From the NCBI GenBank assembly GCA_024509875.1, contig JAMPIV010022925.1, positions 313,001-377,000 of the forward strand: a DNA stretch of 64,000 nt, read 5' to 3'. The stretch is from Oreohelix idahoensis. Its lineage: Eukaryota; Mollusca; Gastropoda; Stylommatophora; Oreohelicidae. The notes beneath the pieces are model-generated. The model worked only from the letters and a program-made list of their open reading frames with translations, searched no databases and was not told where the DNA came from. Shown one piece after another: positions 1 to 12,700 of this stretch. Position 1 is the first letter of the stretch, and every line of letters starts with the position of its first letter. The position numbers were made by a program, and so were the translations under genes.

Positions 1-59
1 ATACCTATTTATTTACCCTGATGAAATAAAGATTTCGTTCCTTCGTTCGTTCGAACTTA

Positions 60-175
60 AGACAAGAACCAGACAGGTGCCAGTGGAAGAGTTGATGACA
101 AAAAGACGCTGGTGATGGATGGTAAGGACATTGAAGAAACTGTTGATAGCGTTACAAGATAGTCCATCTTCTAAA
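60..175 (+). pseudogene. LINE (non-LTR) RT C-terminal fragment
   Basis: The plus strand read from position 62 gives TRTRQVPVEELMTKRRW, a stop, then WMVRTLKKLLIALQDS. This matches the post-RT tail of the LINE at 32145-33470 in this window (TRTGQVPVEQEMRRRRWRW then IGHTLRKPVDSITRQS). It is a short decayed scrap with an internal stop; no ends can be defined. Confidence 0.7.
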
Positions 176-239
176 ATAATCAGGGTGTTATGAGTAAAAT
201 TCATAACATGTCTGTCGACATCAAAATGGTTCGACAAGG

Positions 240-626
240 CCTTTCGTTTGTTTATTATATGTAGTCATTGGTAACACAGGAAGTGACGTCATACCCTCAT
301 GGTGCAGATCGGCAGACGTCAAAGTTGCGATCAGCAAAAGTGGGAGATCGTCTGCCAGGGTCTTCTATGTGTGTAGTTGTGGCAAGTGGACGAATGTCTC
401 TGAGCTCGTGAAATATATATTAATTGTGTATAATCCCTATAATGTTCCAGCACTAGATCATCAATATACCTCTGTTAGATGATCATAGATATATTTAAAA
501 AGGGAATATGGATTCTTTTGAAAAAGTGAGTCAGAATTAAATAAATTGTGAAGTCGATCTACTGACAATGTTTTCGATCTACGACATTACAGAGACTTTT
601 TTATGACGGCTTAAAGAATGCCATTA
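240..626. other. unassigned spacer
   Basis: I see no long reading frame, repeat array or recognisable element here. It is AT-rich sequence between the LINE scrap and the Tc1 element. Confidence 0.5.
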
Positions 627-1854
627 TATACTGAAGCACATTAAAAACGCACCACCAGTATAATCCAGGAACAGAGTGTGAAATGTAAATATAAGTGTGT
701 ACAAGTTTACATATTTGGAATGTTTATTCATTTTCCTATGAATCCATGCTGGTCATTAATTTGTACATTTGATTGTTATGAAATTCATTGCATTCTGTGC
801 AGGCAAGGGAGAAAACCAAAAATACAAAAAAATGCACGTGCGTTATCCTGCTGGAGAAGCTGCAAGTCTGGATAAATTGTGAACGCAGGAGCTACCAGTG
901 CATCCTGAACCTCATCTCGATATGTCACAGCATTAACATTTCCACGGAAGACGTGAAGAGGCAAGCGATGGTGAAAACTGAATCCTCCCCAAATGTGAAT
1001 ACTGCCACCTCGAAATCGGTTGACACAGCAATCTGCAAAGCGCTCTTCACACCGTCGCTAAATCCGCATACGTCCATCTGCAAAGGATATGTTGAATCTG
1101 TTTTCGTCTGTGAATAGGACAGCATTCAACTGCAGTCTAGTCCATCTGATATGTTGCTCTGCCCATTGCAGGCGCTGCTAACGATGTCTGTGAGTCAAGT
1201 TTGGCCCAAAATAAGGTCGTCTTGCAGTAAGGCCTGTATTTCTGAGTCATCGTATGACTGTCATTCGAGAGACTTGCCCATGTCTACCCACTATTGCTCT
1301 TGCTGTTTGACTTGCCGGGAGAGTCAATTCCTTAGGTGACTTAGCACAATATGACGATCTTGCGCAGGGGTAGTAACTCGTGGTTGGCCACTCCGAAGTC
1401 TATCCCGGGCACTGCCAGTGGTTCCGTAACGTTCATTGAGACGTACAATAGTGCTGTGGTGGCAATTCATCCTTCTGGCAATGGCCCGCGAGCTCATTCC
1501 GGTCTCCAACATACCAATGGCTCGTTGGCGGTCGTTTTCAAATAGTCGTGGCATTTCAAGCACATGTACTGGGTGTTTTGTCTGAACGGCCTTTTTATAC
1601 CGAGTATACTGCCACAACGCGTACACATTTTCAGGGTCATAGCTGTTGAGAATCGTGTTGCACGTGTAACTTTCATCGTTTTCATGTAGTCTGTACACAC
1701 ACCCATGGGTTGAATCTTGCACTTTCCATTCCAGCAGCCATTCGCTCTCTACCGCATGGCAAACACGGGGAAAATCCATTCCCACAATTTTTTTTGCCAG
1801 CTTCTCGGCATCAGTATATATAATAGTGGTGCGTTTTTAATGTGCTTCAGTATA
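627..1854 (-). mobile_element. Tc1/mariner element, copy 1
   Basis: A DNA transposon of about 1.23 kb. It begins with a 29-bp terminal inverted repeat (TATACTGAAGCACATT... at 627-655) and ends with its reverse complement (1826-1854, ...TGTGCTTCAGTATA). TA dinucleotides at both ends fit the TA target duplication of the superfamily. The transposase lies on the minus strand. A second copy of the same length lies at 38321-39550 in the opposite orientation and shares its coding lesions. The element is too short and too damaged to be autonomous. Confidence 0.9.
756..1785 (-). pseudogene. Tc1-like transposase pseudogene
   Basis: The intact part (1324-1785, 153 aa) holds the N-terminal bipartite DNA-binding region. 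It includes a helix-turn-helix of the form ERAIGMLETGMSSRAIARRM and a second helical segment ending in SGQPRVTTPAQDRHI. The frame then breaks after LSHLRN. In other frames the catalytic half is readable: LFTDENRF (first Asp), HVFRGNVNAVTYRDEVLDAL and LQLLQQDNARA (second Asp). The C-terminal third carrying the last acidic residue of the DDE/D triad is replaced by unrelated sequence. The Tc1 family normally has about 340 residues, so this is a broken, catalytically dead gene. Start chosen at the first ATG of the open frame, inside the TIRs. Confidence 0.85.
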
Positions 1855-1859
1855 TATTG

Positions 1860-2265
1860 AATGGTTGTGGAACTGATAATGGAGCATCGTCTCATGTTTT
1901 ATTAAACATTTGTGAATCGTTTCTACTTCGCTTTCAACTACTTGACTATGCCAGTTTGGTGGGGATTGTGTACGGTGGTCTTGTGATAAAACCCTAGCAG
2001 TTCTTGGCCAGAGTAACCAGAAGGTTACTGCATATGAATTTATGAAACATTTATTGTCTGGGTTTTTTAAAGCGTAGTTGGTAACAGTAACAAAAATGGT
2101 TCATTAACCCTACTTTCTTTTCGTTACTTTGTTTTGTGATGTTAAGTCTTTACTGAATATTAGTTGTTTGGAATGGTTGGCACTTGTGTCCAGTAAAAGT
2201 TATCTCTGAATAAAATATACTTTGATAAATTTAACATATAATGTAAAGTTCACAAGAAAGTTAGT
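1860..2265. other. unassigned spacer
   Basis: No coding or repeat structure recognised between the Tc1 terminus and the GTGACATCA-rich repeat that follows. Confidence 0.5.
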
Positions 2266-2600
2266 CCCTTATAGGGGTCGTCCACGTGAGTCCTTCTGTG
2301 ACATCACGATGTGAAGGGGAAGGGGTCTACATTTTGTGGCGAAGTGTAATGATGCGGGGAGAGGATTAGGTATTTGTAAAAATCAGATGAAAGGATTTTT
2401 TTTTAAATAAGAGAAAGAGGTTAAATGGATTTATGAGTCACACAAGTAGGGTCTGGGTTTTTATTTTTAACGAAGTGTGACAAAAGGGAGGGGGTTAAAA
2501 ATGGCCACAATTGCGTGACATCGTACGTTGCAGACTCCATAAAGATCTGTTTTAATAAAAGACTCGCTGAACTAGTTGTTTTGCAGAAACATGATGATTT
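2266..2600. repeat. possible MITE-like dispersed repeat
   Basis: The block starts near TAGGGGTCGTCCACGTGAG and ends near GCGTGACATCGTACG. Inside are two related segments around CGAAGTGT followed by G-rich runs (2340-2375 and 2470-2500). The layout (GTGACATCA near the left end, TGACATCG near the right, about 330 bp) recalls short non-autonomous elements of invertebrates. I cannot define terminal inverted repeats or a target duplication, so this is tentative. Confidence 0.3.
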
Positions 2601-2642
2601 AATCGGAACATAAACACTCACTATCTGATGTCATCATCATCA

Positions 2643-2906
2643 TCAGTTGCCATCTCCACAACGGAGGTTGGCTGTAATGGATCTCCAACGTCTTCTGTCT
2701 CTTGTCTTGGTGGTACACTCTGATAGACTCTTTCCCGTCCATCTCTTGATGTTATCTTCCCTCTTATAGCGCTGTCTTCCCCTTGCACGTTTACCTTCAA
2801 CTCTCCCTTCTGTTATGGTCTTCTGCAAGGTGTTATGCCTTTTTATGTGGCCAAAGTATTTTAGCTGCCGAACTTTGACCTCTCTCTTTTCAAATAGGAA
2901 GCACAA
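2643..2906 (-). pseudogene. LINE RT C-terminal tail fragment
   Basis: The minus strand encodes 87 aa with the typical LINE tail: VRQLKYFGHIKRHN, then GRVEGKRARGRQRYKREDNI and a terminal RDRRRWRSITANLR. Such tails (aromatic-GH-x-x-R, then GKR-x-RGR, then W-R at the end) follow the thumb of RTE/CR1-type reverse transcriptases. It differs from the VPVEQEM family elsewhere in the window. A TCATCATCATCATC run at 2629-2642, next to the 3' end, probably marks its microsatellite tail. The RT domain itself is absent, so this is a 5'-truncated insertion. Confidence 0.75.
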
Positions 2907-3239
2907 TCAGTATTTGCAGTTCATTTTGTTTTTACTTTAAAACTATTTTTTATATTTTTTTAAAGATAGTTATATCACTTTATTTTACATAACTTTAGTT
3001 ATGATATTAAATCGGCTGGGTTATTGCTCTCAAAACTCGCAACATTTCAGCTCTCTACGACGTGTGGAACAGAGATTTTGATCGTCAAAGATTTGAAATG
3101 CGACAAATATGCAGTGCGAAAGCGATCTTAAATTAAAGTGGTTTGATGCACAAATACGGTCTTCTAATAAAAAATTAGGTCAATATTTTTGTATTAAAAT
3201 TTAGTTTAGAGGCTGACTTAGTTACCTTTATATTATTGA

Positions 3240-3470
3240 TTAAATTAATCAATCAGTCAATACCCTTTAGCTCCCAGAGGAGCATAGGCCTTCAACAAAC
3301 ACATGCCAAGTCTTCCTGTCCTGTGCCATCCGCTCAAGTTCCTCATCATTTTCACCTCGGTAGTCGGCAACCCAGACTCCTTTCGGCTTTCTCTACGTTG
3401 CTTCATGCACCTCCTTTCCAGAGGAACCTCTTCTGTCTTGGGCGTCTGAGTTGATTTATATTCGGTATTT
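3240..3470 (-). pseudogene. LINE 3' end fragment (VPVEQEM family)
   Basis: Nucleotides 3268-3330 closely match the 3' end of the LINE at 32145-33470 (both contain GGAGCATAGGCCTTCAACA followed by AACACATGCCAAGTC). The minus-strand translation TTEVKMMRN ... GMCLLKAYAPLGAKG parallels its last codons. The adjacent TTGATTAAATTAATCAATCAGTCAA looks like a degenerate 4-bp microsatellite tail, as expected at this family's 3' end. Only the last 70 codons survive. Confidence 0.75.
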
Positions 3471-3539
3471 GACTTGTCCATGTTTGTTGAAGTTTTTTTG
3501 GTTAAAAGTTTTTTACGGGATGGGGTAACCAGCCCCATG

Positions 3540-3960
3540 CCCAACCCTCCTTAGTCCCTTTTTACAACATGTATGGTAGGGTACAGTGTTACTATTCTTT
3601 GATCCCCTTTCCGGCCCCGGTAACACACGGATGATATTATTGATTACTAGGTAATTATCAAGATAATTGTACTCTGTAGGTTGGAGAATACAAGGTCGGT
3701 AGAAGTCCCAGCTTCTAGTTAACGAATTGTCGTCCTTGCGATCACTGGTGAGACACATTTATCTCCCTGTGATAATCTGCTGGTGGAATTCGTTGAACCC
3801 CATTCTTAATAACATTTCCTATTGGTCATAGGGGCAGAGAAATGCGATCTCTAGCAGGATTCTGCTGCTGTAGTTGCCGGTCCTTGATTCAGTGGCGTGT
3901 CACTAGATTAATGTAAGAGGGAAATAGTTTTATATTCCTCGAGATTGGTTTGAGAAAAGA
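3540..3960. other. unassigned spacer
   Basis: Nothing coding is recognised. The stretch lies between the LINE fragment and the minisatellite and may include LINE-derived 3' sequence. Confidence 0.4.
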
Positions 3961-3984
3961 TATGGGTAAAAAAGTTAGGATGTT

Positions 3985-4975
3985 GTTTGCACATGTACAT
4001 ATCTTGTTAGCATTTATATGTACATGTACATATCTTGTTCGCAGTTATATGTACATGAACATCTCTTGTTCGCATTTATATGTACATGTACATGTACATC
4101 TCTTGTTAGCATTTATATGTACATGAACATCTCTTGTTAGCATTTATTTACACATGTACATCTCTTGTTTGTATTTGTACACACATGTACATCTCTTGTT
4201 TGTATTTATATATACATGTACATCTCTTGTTTGTATTTATATGTACATTTACATCTCTTGTTCGCATTTATATGTACATGAAACTCTGTTGCTCGCATAT
4301 ATATGTACAAGAACATCTCTTGTTTGCATTTATATGTACATGTACATCTCTTGTTTGTATTTATATTACTTGTACATCTCTTGTTCGCATTTATATGTAC
4401 ATGTACATTGCTTGTTCGCATTTATATGTACATGAGAATCTCTTGTTAGCATTTATATGTACATGAACATCTCTTGTTCGCATTTATATCTACATGTACA
4501 TCTCTTGTTAGCATTTATATCTACATGTACATCTCTTGTTTGTATGTAAATATACATGAACATCTCTTATTAGCATTTATATATATATACATGAACATCT
4601 CTTGTTAGCATTTATATCTACATGTACATCTCTTGTTTGTATTTCTACACACATATACATCTCTTGTTTGTATTTATATATACATGTACATCTCGTGTTT
4701 GTATTTGTATATACATGTACATCTCTTGTTAACATTTATATCTATAAGTACATCTCTGGTTTGTATTTATATATACATGTACATATCTTGTTAGCATTTA
4801 TATCTACATGTACATCTCGTGTATGTATTTATATATACATGTACATCTCTTGTTTGTATTTATACACCCATGTTGATATCTTGTTCGCATTTATATCTAC
4901 ATGTACATCTCGTGTATGTATTTATATATACATGTACATCTCATGTTTGTATTTATATATACATGTATGTCGTGG
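3985..4975. repeat. 31-bp minisatellite, about 30 copies
   Basis: Tandem copies of a 31-bp unit reading approximately GCATTTATATGTACATG then AACATCTCTTGTTA. The spacing between successive CTCTTGTT motifs is 31 bp, with a few shorter or longer units. The core ATGTACATGTACAT is self-complementary, so every unit can form a small hairpin or cruciform. Because 31 is not a multiple of 3, the long frames across it translate as a 31-residue repeat in all three phases and are not genes. Variants cluster (GTTCGC or GTTAGC early, GTTTGT later), as expected from unequal exchange. Confidence 0.95.
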
Positions 4976-4989
4976 TTGAGTTAAAGTGT

Positions 4990-7320
4990 TAGAGTATTTG
5001 TCGAGTTAGACAATTGTAGTGAAATCGACAATGAGAGTGAACTGACAAAATTATAGATTACACAGAGATATTGTGCAAATAGGGTGAACTTGAGACCAAC
5101 CTGGAAGAGGATTCATTAAAGTTATCTCTCTCTCCAAGCCTCAACACACTTATATAGTCTAAGCACCACCCGCTCTCTCTCTCTTTTCTCTTGTCAAAAA
5201 TAGGGACTATAGTGAGAGCTTGTAATATTAAGTATGGATGAAAGGTCGTGAACAGCGAGTTAATAAATGCGTAAAATTTATTAAAGGTTCTTGAAGAAGA
5301 AAAAATATATGAAAAATAAGTATATCAGCACAACAAAATACAAATTGTATCAATATTCACATCGTTACCAAATAACCAATTAAACACCAATGGACAAAAA
5401 CAATTCACCAACACACAAAAACCCGCTGTAAAACACCTGAGAAATAAATAAACACAGCTCTCAGTCCTTCCGCGTATGGGGAACCACGATCAATACTCCA
5501 GTTAGTGTCTTTATGTATATATCCTATAGGTGATGAATTTTATCTAATAAATACACTGTAGGCACTATCCATGCACTAGTAGTTACACCCTAATAACGAG
5601 ATAGGTTGAAGATACTCTATGTAAGATTGGCCGCTAATACGTGTGGGGTTTTACATGACCCGAAACACACACAAGACGAGGTCACTTTAGGACAAATGGT
5701 CCATTGCGCTATTATCCCGGCGCGTGAAATTAGGCCTGCTTACTTGGTGTTAAATCCGGTTGGGCTGGCTTGAACTCTTATTTGTGACTGAGTGTTCCGT
5801 TTAAGCACAATAATCTGGTGATTTAAATTCTGCTGAAGACGCTGGGCTGATAGATATGTTGGAAGCCGCAATGCTCTGGCTGGTGATCAAGAGGCGAGTA
5901 GGAAACCACTACTGCCAAATACGATTTTCAGATTTGCTATGGTTCGTTACACACTGCTTGAGCTTATTTCCTGTTAGAGGGATGGGCCTTGACAAAATGT
6001 GTTTTTTAATTCAGGTACGGGTGACAACTCGTGGTGATAATTGCTTTCAGAAACCGCGAGATCGAAGAGAATGTGACGTTCTTCGCCTGACTGGAATCCT
6101 GCTAAAGCAATGCGGTGCCCTGAAACTGAGATCCAAAAGAAACGACTTTTACATAAGCAAACAATACAATTACAATAACGTTATAATAAACAGTTATGCT
6201 CCACTATGGGATCTATAATAATGGTTGTCATTGCTATGATAGTCTCGGCTGTCTTTATCCGTGTGAGTCGCCCTCCTGTTACTTCCACTCTATCAATTAT
6301 CAGCATGCGCCTGCATAGGCTAATATATTTTGTACACACATGTACCTGTCAGTAAATGTTCTGACAGCAAAATCTACTCCGTCCTCTTCCAACTCAACAT
6401 AAGGGATATCTAACCCTGTAGTTCCAGCTGACTCAATATGCTATTCATCTTACAACATTAAGTGAATTTACATAAAAAATACAGCATTTGACATTACATA
6501 ATAAATGGTATGCGCCCCTTGGGGTCGATACACAAAAAGGGAAAAAGTAATAACCTCCCAAAATTTAATACATGGAAAATGCAACGTTTTTGCTATAATA
6601 ATACAGTTGTGACTGAAACCTAAGGCTGCTTCCTGGACTGCCGTGAAAGTTATAAACTGGGGTCTAACTACACAAGTAGGCATATAATATTCCCACACAA
6701 CCATTAGAAGTTTCTATCAGAAAGTAATAAGTGACTATCTCCTATAATGCAGTGTTATGGTGCCCGCACATCACTATTCAGTTTTAAGTGAATAACCTAC
6801 ACCGCTGACATTTCCTTAAAGTCATGACGGTTATTTTAGCCTACTCTTAACCCAATGGTACGCACTGAACGGACTACTCGGATTCTTCGCCTAGTTAGCA
6901 TGTTATCGTAAGTTTACCATTAACACATTGTAAACAATAACACAGGGAGACACGTACTGCATAAGCACCCGTTTATCTAAGGCGGTGGACGGCGCTACAT
7001 TATCACTGAACTAATTACCGGGAGAAATCACCTAAATAATTTAAGTCACACTCCTATCAGGTATATATAATAGCTAGCATGAATATATATTATAAAAATA
7101 TCTACTTACCCCGAGATGACGAGAAATAGGCAAACACAATCTAGTTCTGCTGTGCTAACATCTGCCTTAGTCTCATTTGTTCATCTACGGGCAGGACATT
7201 TTTACGAGTGTGCCTGACTGAGTAACCTATCTAAATTTATAACCAAGAGAGAAGGAAGGCAGATTGAACCCCATATTGGGAGAGAGCCTTGATTGTAAAT
7301 CCAGACAGGAAAGCTCCACC
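4990..7320. other. unassigned AT-rich region
   Basis: No recognisable protein or element. It holds a short CT-rich run near 5170-5195 and an isolated 120-codon plus-strand frame at 5856-6218 whose product (many Arg, Lys and Cys, no repeat or motif) I do not recognise. That frame has no supporting context and may be chance. Confidence 0.4.
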
Positions 7321-7539
7321 AGGTGGTTCACGCTTTTAAAATATTGGAGCTCTGTCGGGATTTAGTCTGTCTCACAACACGGTTTTCTGTATACTTAGGA
7401 GTAAATCTGACCATACCGCACGCCATATGTTGAGAACTCTCTGATACACTAACCAATGAAAACGCGTCATTCTTGGTGTGTATTGAGATGAGATGAAAAG
7501 ACGACCCTGTCCCATACATTGGTTGATAGCAGCAAGCCT

Positions 7540-7710
7540 TAGTCTAGATCTAGAAAGTAATAATCCTGAAAGAAAGGAACGAATATATAAATAGAGGAAT
7601 GAACGGGTTGGATTTAGGCTGACCTTGAAGTGATAGGACATACATTGAGAAAACATGTTGATAGCATTGCAAGGCAGTTCTTAGTCTAGAATCTAGAAAG
7701 TAATAGAGGC
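7540..7710 (+). pseudogene. LINE RT tail scrap with duplicated flank
   Basis: The plus-strand stretch at about 7630-7685 reads VIGHTLRKHVDSIARQF, matching IGHTLRKPVDSITRQS in the LINE at 32145-33470. A 22-bp motif close to CTTAGTCTAGATCTAGAAAG occurs just before it (about 7539) and just after it (about 7680). This could be a partial internal duplication of the same LINE tail. Only a few dozen codons survive. Confidence 0.6.
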
Positions 7711-7719
7711 GACACCGGG

Positions 7720-9265
7720 TAGATTGTGGTTGTATTGTAGGGTGTCCTATCTGGTTTTTATTTTTGCCGTGTGTAAAGTAGTTGGATAGTCCACAGAGTA
7801 CAGCACAGGCAAAATGACATGCAAAGTCATAGAAATGGTAAACTGCTCGTGACGTTTATATACCATTTATTGCACACCACAATGACAGTCACGTTACATA
7901 CGTCATAAGACATCACAGTTCAACAATTGTAGCATTCAGAAATAATATTGGTGCCAACTGATATTCATGTAGGATCCAATCCTCATCAGTCATAGCGTAA
8001 ACAACAGTTCAAGGTGCACAGTGTCATAAAGTTATTATTCATAACTCTGTCTAAATAATATGGCACAGAGCTGGATGCATTAATATTCATTACTATCAAT
8101 AGTGTAACAGTGTCAGCTGCATTTCATCATTACACATACTTAATAATCATTACTCCTCTCCTGATGCTGGCAGATCAGGTGTAATAAATAAGTCCGTTAT
8201 CGTTTGCACGAGAAATAGCATTGAGGAGTACAGGTCGAACTGACCTTTATCACATTCCTAAGTCTAACCCTTTGACTTAGGCGTAATCGCTGGCATAGCG
8301 AATCCTGGAACACAGACAATAGTCCTGTTGGTCTAGAGCGACCCATATATGTAAATTGTTCAGGTATAAAGATACCGGTGGTGAAATCCTAATCAAAGTA
8401 TCTCTCCATTTTGAATCACACAGGCGGGAAGAGAGCAACAAAATGTCGAACTACTAGATGGTATCGTAAAGTTCAATAAAGAGGCATTACCTTTCTTCGG
8501 AATCAACCACAAAACATATGCCTCCAGGCGGCTTGAATAATACTGGGAAAGGTCCAGTTAGATAACTAACTCACAAAAGACTATGGACTTCCCTATCAAA
8601 ATCACAAGACGCAGATGCGTCCGCTCTCTAATCAGTACATCTTCTCAATTCCCCTGGGCGGAAGACGAAACTCCAACTCTCAAAGTCTAGACATGCGCAG
8701 AACGCATACAACTGACTAACACTCACAACGAACGATGAAGAAGAACAATTCTAACAAAGCTATATTAAAAAATCACGCCTTAAATGGACATGAACAGAGA
8801 CCTCAACACTGGTTTCAGACATTCCAACAACAGTTGACCGATACTACCAAATAAAAAGAATGGTCACACTTCGTTCAAAAAATTATGGACCGAACCGTGT
8901 CTCGTCTCAAGAGGAGGTAACATCATATCAAATGACAATCTCAATTATCCAGAGTTATGTAGCTTTGACCGAAACAAATTAAAGTGTACATTTCAGTCAA
9001 TCTAATTATACAATGTCTTTAGCAAAAAATGATTATACAATGTCTTGAGAAAAAATGATCATACAATGACTTTAGAAAAAATGATCTGTGCGTAACAAGG
9101 ACATTAAAAGACCTTGAGCTGATTGCACGAGGCATGAGTTTGTTAAAGATCTCTACTCCGTACGGAGCTAAAAGGTAATGACTGAATTACAAAAAGAGTG
9201 CCAGAAGAAAAGCATGTCACAATTAAGCACGAACAGCAAAACGTTTCTCCTTCTTCTGTGTACAC
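7720..9265. other. unassigned region
   Basis: No gene or repeat family recognised. Near 9024-9087 there is a short direct repetition of AAAAAATGATC/TTATACAATG (three imperfect units of about 30 bp). Confidence 0.4.
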
Positions 9266-9267
9266 TC

Positions 9268-9765
9268 TCAGTCGTCTACTTGAACATGTCCAAAGACACC
9301 AGTGGTCAGCTTAAGGCTATTTGTGTCTCCATAGAGTTTTTTCGGTAGCGGCCATATGTGCGCTCTCTGTTGCTCAAATGTTGGGCACATTTGAAGCAGA
9401 TGTTCAGCAGTCATTTTATCAGTGCCACAGTTACACTCATCAGTAGTTCATACCTTTAGCTTGTTGAATAGATGATATCCCAATCTGTTGTAGCCCGTGT
9501 GGTGTCTCAACTTTATGACTTGTTCTCTTCTGCTGAACTGGTAAAATGCATCATTTTGGGTGTGGCCTTGATGCTCTGCATCCCATTCGTTTCTGTATCT
9601 GGTTCTGACAAAACTCTTTGCCTCTGGAAAGTATGCTTGTATCAGGTTGAGGTAGCTTTCCACCTTCCTTTGCCAATCTCTTCATTGTCGGAGATGTTAC
9701 AATGAGATGGGATCCATTGTGTCACAACCCTTTTGAATCGTTGGCATAGTGTAACAGCGCTATAT
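9268..9765 (-). pseudogene. LINE ORF2 C-terminus: RNase H end plus zinc-binding tail
   Basis: On the minus strand, 9760 to 9670 reads VVTQWIPSHCNISDNE, the end of a LINE-type RNase H domain (family motif VxxxWxPxHxGxxGNE). A frame change leads into 9663-9448: EAKSFVRTRYRNEWD and VIKLRHHTGYNRLGYHLF. After an in-frame TGA the same frame continues to 9268 with CNCGTDKMTAEHLLQMCP, a Cys-x-Cys...His...Cys zinc-binding tail, ending VFGHVQVDD and a stop. This order is seen in non-LTR elements that carry RNase H, a different family from the RTE-like LINEs elsewhere here. One stop and at least one frameshift make it a pseudogene; RT and endonuclease are missing. Confidence 0.75.
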
Positions 9766-9779
9766 ACTATAACTAGGTG

Positions 9780-12700
9780 GCATATGGCAGGCCTAGTGAC
9801 ATGATTTAAGTTTACAACTTCTTTTTTTTATCTTCTTTCTTTTATCTACCAAGTTATTTAGTTGATATCATTACTGGCCATCTCCGCCAGAGGTGTAAAT
9901 TCCTGGATGATACTCTAATCCTTTTCTTGTATACTTCAGGTTCGTTCAGTTCCTTCTTTGATGTTAATAGTGACTTCGTATAGTGGTAGTTTAAATGTAC
10001 ATGGCATACGATCAGCAACTCATAAAGATGGTATCAAATTCATTCTGTTCCTTCCAAAACTTGTAATAACTTAATAAAACAACAAGTATAATGGGTCATT
10101 CAAATGATAGAGTTCTCATAGAAGCCTTTACTGGGTCTTTGGTACTTCAGGTTAACTCATACATGAATTCTATGTCTCGTAAACTTCCGTATTCCTCTTT
10201 GACTTATTCTTTTCTCCGTAGACTTCCTTAGTCTTCCCAAAACCTGCTCCTCTTTCCTCATATACCAATGCTCTTTATTAGTATTCCATACTTTATTTGT
10301 TACTTAAATATCTTCCTCGACGAACTGGTCAGACAGGTCTCTATAACTGCTCCTAGCAACAAAATTCATCTCATGCATAAATAATTGTATGTACACCCTT
10401 CTGATACTTACTAGTGAGAGAGCATATGTGAAGTTCTTCTATAAAATTCGACATTCACTTTTTCTTGAAAATCATATGCAATTCTGGATACTTCAAACTT
10501 TGTTCAATATCGCTCCTCTATAATATCTCTAGTTTCCTTCAACTATTTACAGCCTTTTGATACTTTACAGATAGTCGTTATATGCTCATAACCATCCGTT
10601 TTCTTGGTACATAGTCGTAAAGTACCTATACTGAAGTGACAAATCGTGCTTCTGCAAGATTCTCCTGTAAACAAAATTCTATAGCAAAATATAATCTCAG
10701 TTCAATACTTACAAAAAAACCACAGCATAAACGCTGTTCTCCTTTCAGAAATACACCTTAACTGTGAACTACAGAAACAAATACTATCTCCCGATAGAAT
10801 AACACTGGCTAGTGATGGCTGGACATCTAAACATTATTCACATAAACCCTATCTGTAAAACCACAGACGGTTCCTCTTGTACGCACAGCGATCACACCTT
10901 TTTACTGAAGCACAACTCAGGACTCGGTGTCATCTAATGACCTCTGGTTATTTTGCGTGGTGAGTTTCTCTCGCCACTCTTCTGATTCGTTGACCCAAAT
11001 CTTTTTACTTAAATTTATTGGTCGAGCGTTTTTTTCTTGTTCTCGAACTTTCTATTTACAGCTCAAGATAATCATTCACTATTAATTAACGTGAGCCGGT
11101 ATTCTGAACTGTTGTCAGTTAGCAATATTATTATTTTCATTCATTATTTTCTCTTGTGAGCTGTTCCAACTGTTTATCTCACTTTAACAATAGCATGAAT
11201 AATGCTCGGGCAAACCCCACGGTGACAATAGTTTGTGGAGCATTACTACAAAAGGTGTAAGAACAGAACTAAAGATGATGTTCCAGAATAAAAAGTTGAC
11301 ACTAATGTCAACCCTGTGCTCCGCGGGGAACAAACAAAAATTTATAATAACTCGCTCAGATTTCAGAAAATGATTAACTTGAGTCTAACATAATCTAACT
11401 TCGCCAAGTCAAATTTCCCCGAGGGGTTACTGGTAAGAAATCCAAATCCACTCATCATTAATCTCTCTTATTTATTCACGACCAGAAAATACTCGTAATG
11501 ATTAAGCGTTGATGAATCTTTATCGAGCGGACATAAAAGTGGGTCAGTATAAGAAATATAGAGAATATTGAAGATGAAGAAGGAGAGGCATGAATATGAA
11601 GTTACGTTTGTTTGTTTATTCATTTGTTTTTTACGGTTAGTTCATTAATTCTTGTCATCTTTAATGAAATGATGGGAAGATACTGCACGGAGCGACAGGA
11701 AAGATATTATAAATATTGTTCATGGTGACAAATAAAGAGCATTCGATTTTAATTTAAAACGTCAGTGGAAATATAGCAACACATGGCACCATGTTTGGCT
11801 TTTTTCCTCCTGTCTTCTTCTTTGGAAGATGCATCTCAGAGGTCGATAGGGGAATAGTCCACACATTATCAGAATTCCATAAAATGAAAAGCATTTTATT
11901 CAGCAATCTTTGTCAATGGAAATAAGAAAGAGAGTTCTTCAGTATTTCATAGAATTAATTATGCATGTGGAAGTGAGTCATAAGCAATGAATAAACAAGT
12001 GGTTTTCCAGAAGAATGTTAAAAATACCATGGACAGCTAACAAGAGTAATTAGAACGTCATGAAAGAGGGTTAAGTACAACAGAAGCTTACTCCTTAGGT
12101 CAAGAGAAAGGAATCCTCTTTTTTCTGGTATTTTATGAGAAGAAAGCTGGAATATATCGTAATGTCGTAAGTGTATATAGATGCAACTACAATAGTAGTT
12201 GTCGCTAGGGATGGCGTATGGAATGTTATCAAAAAGGTCTCCAGAAATTGGCTCGTTAAGAAAGAAAGAGACCTATTCGAAATAAGGACAAGAAAAAGAG
12301 AATACGAATGCTCTCCACTAGATAGTGTGTTCAGTAAATTACAGACAGTGTTCTTTTTCCCCGCGACCTTAGCTTTTGCCCTCAGATCTCGATAAAGAAA
12401 GAGCCCCCAACCTCATCTAAATGTAGAATTTTACCTATATGAAACTATTTAAAACCGACAGCACGAGTGATACATTAACGAACTAGATAATGATCAAAAC
12501 GATTATTGGGTTTATTAATTAAATATTTACTCATATAGGGTTAGTAATAAATATGATGATGATGAAAGACAATTCACACACGATGCTATACAGGTATGCA
12601 TATACTGTCCAATGTAGGTGTATGCTATGTTGTATGGGTTATCTCCAAGACGACGACGTACTAATGAAAACCTTTGTGGTAATGAGACCTTGGAAGATAT

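Noticed and set aside
3985..4975. CRISPR-like regular repeats
   Set aside because: Units are contiguous without unique spacers, and the window is clearly eukaryotic; it is a minisatellite.
4134..4979. Long plus-strand frames (110 and 125 codons) rich in Cys, Ile, Leu and Tyr
   Set aside because: They are translations of the 31-bp minisatellite; all phases stay open because the unit lacks stops.
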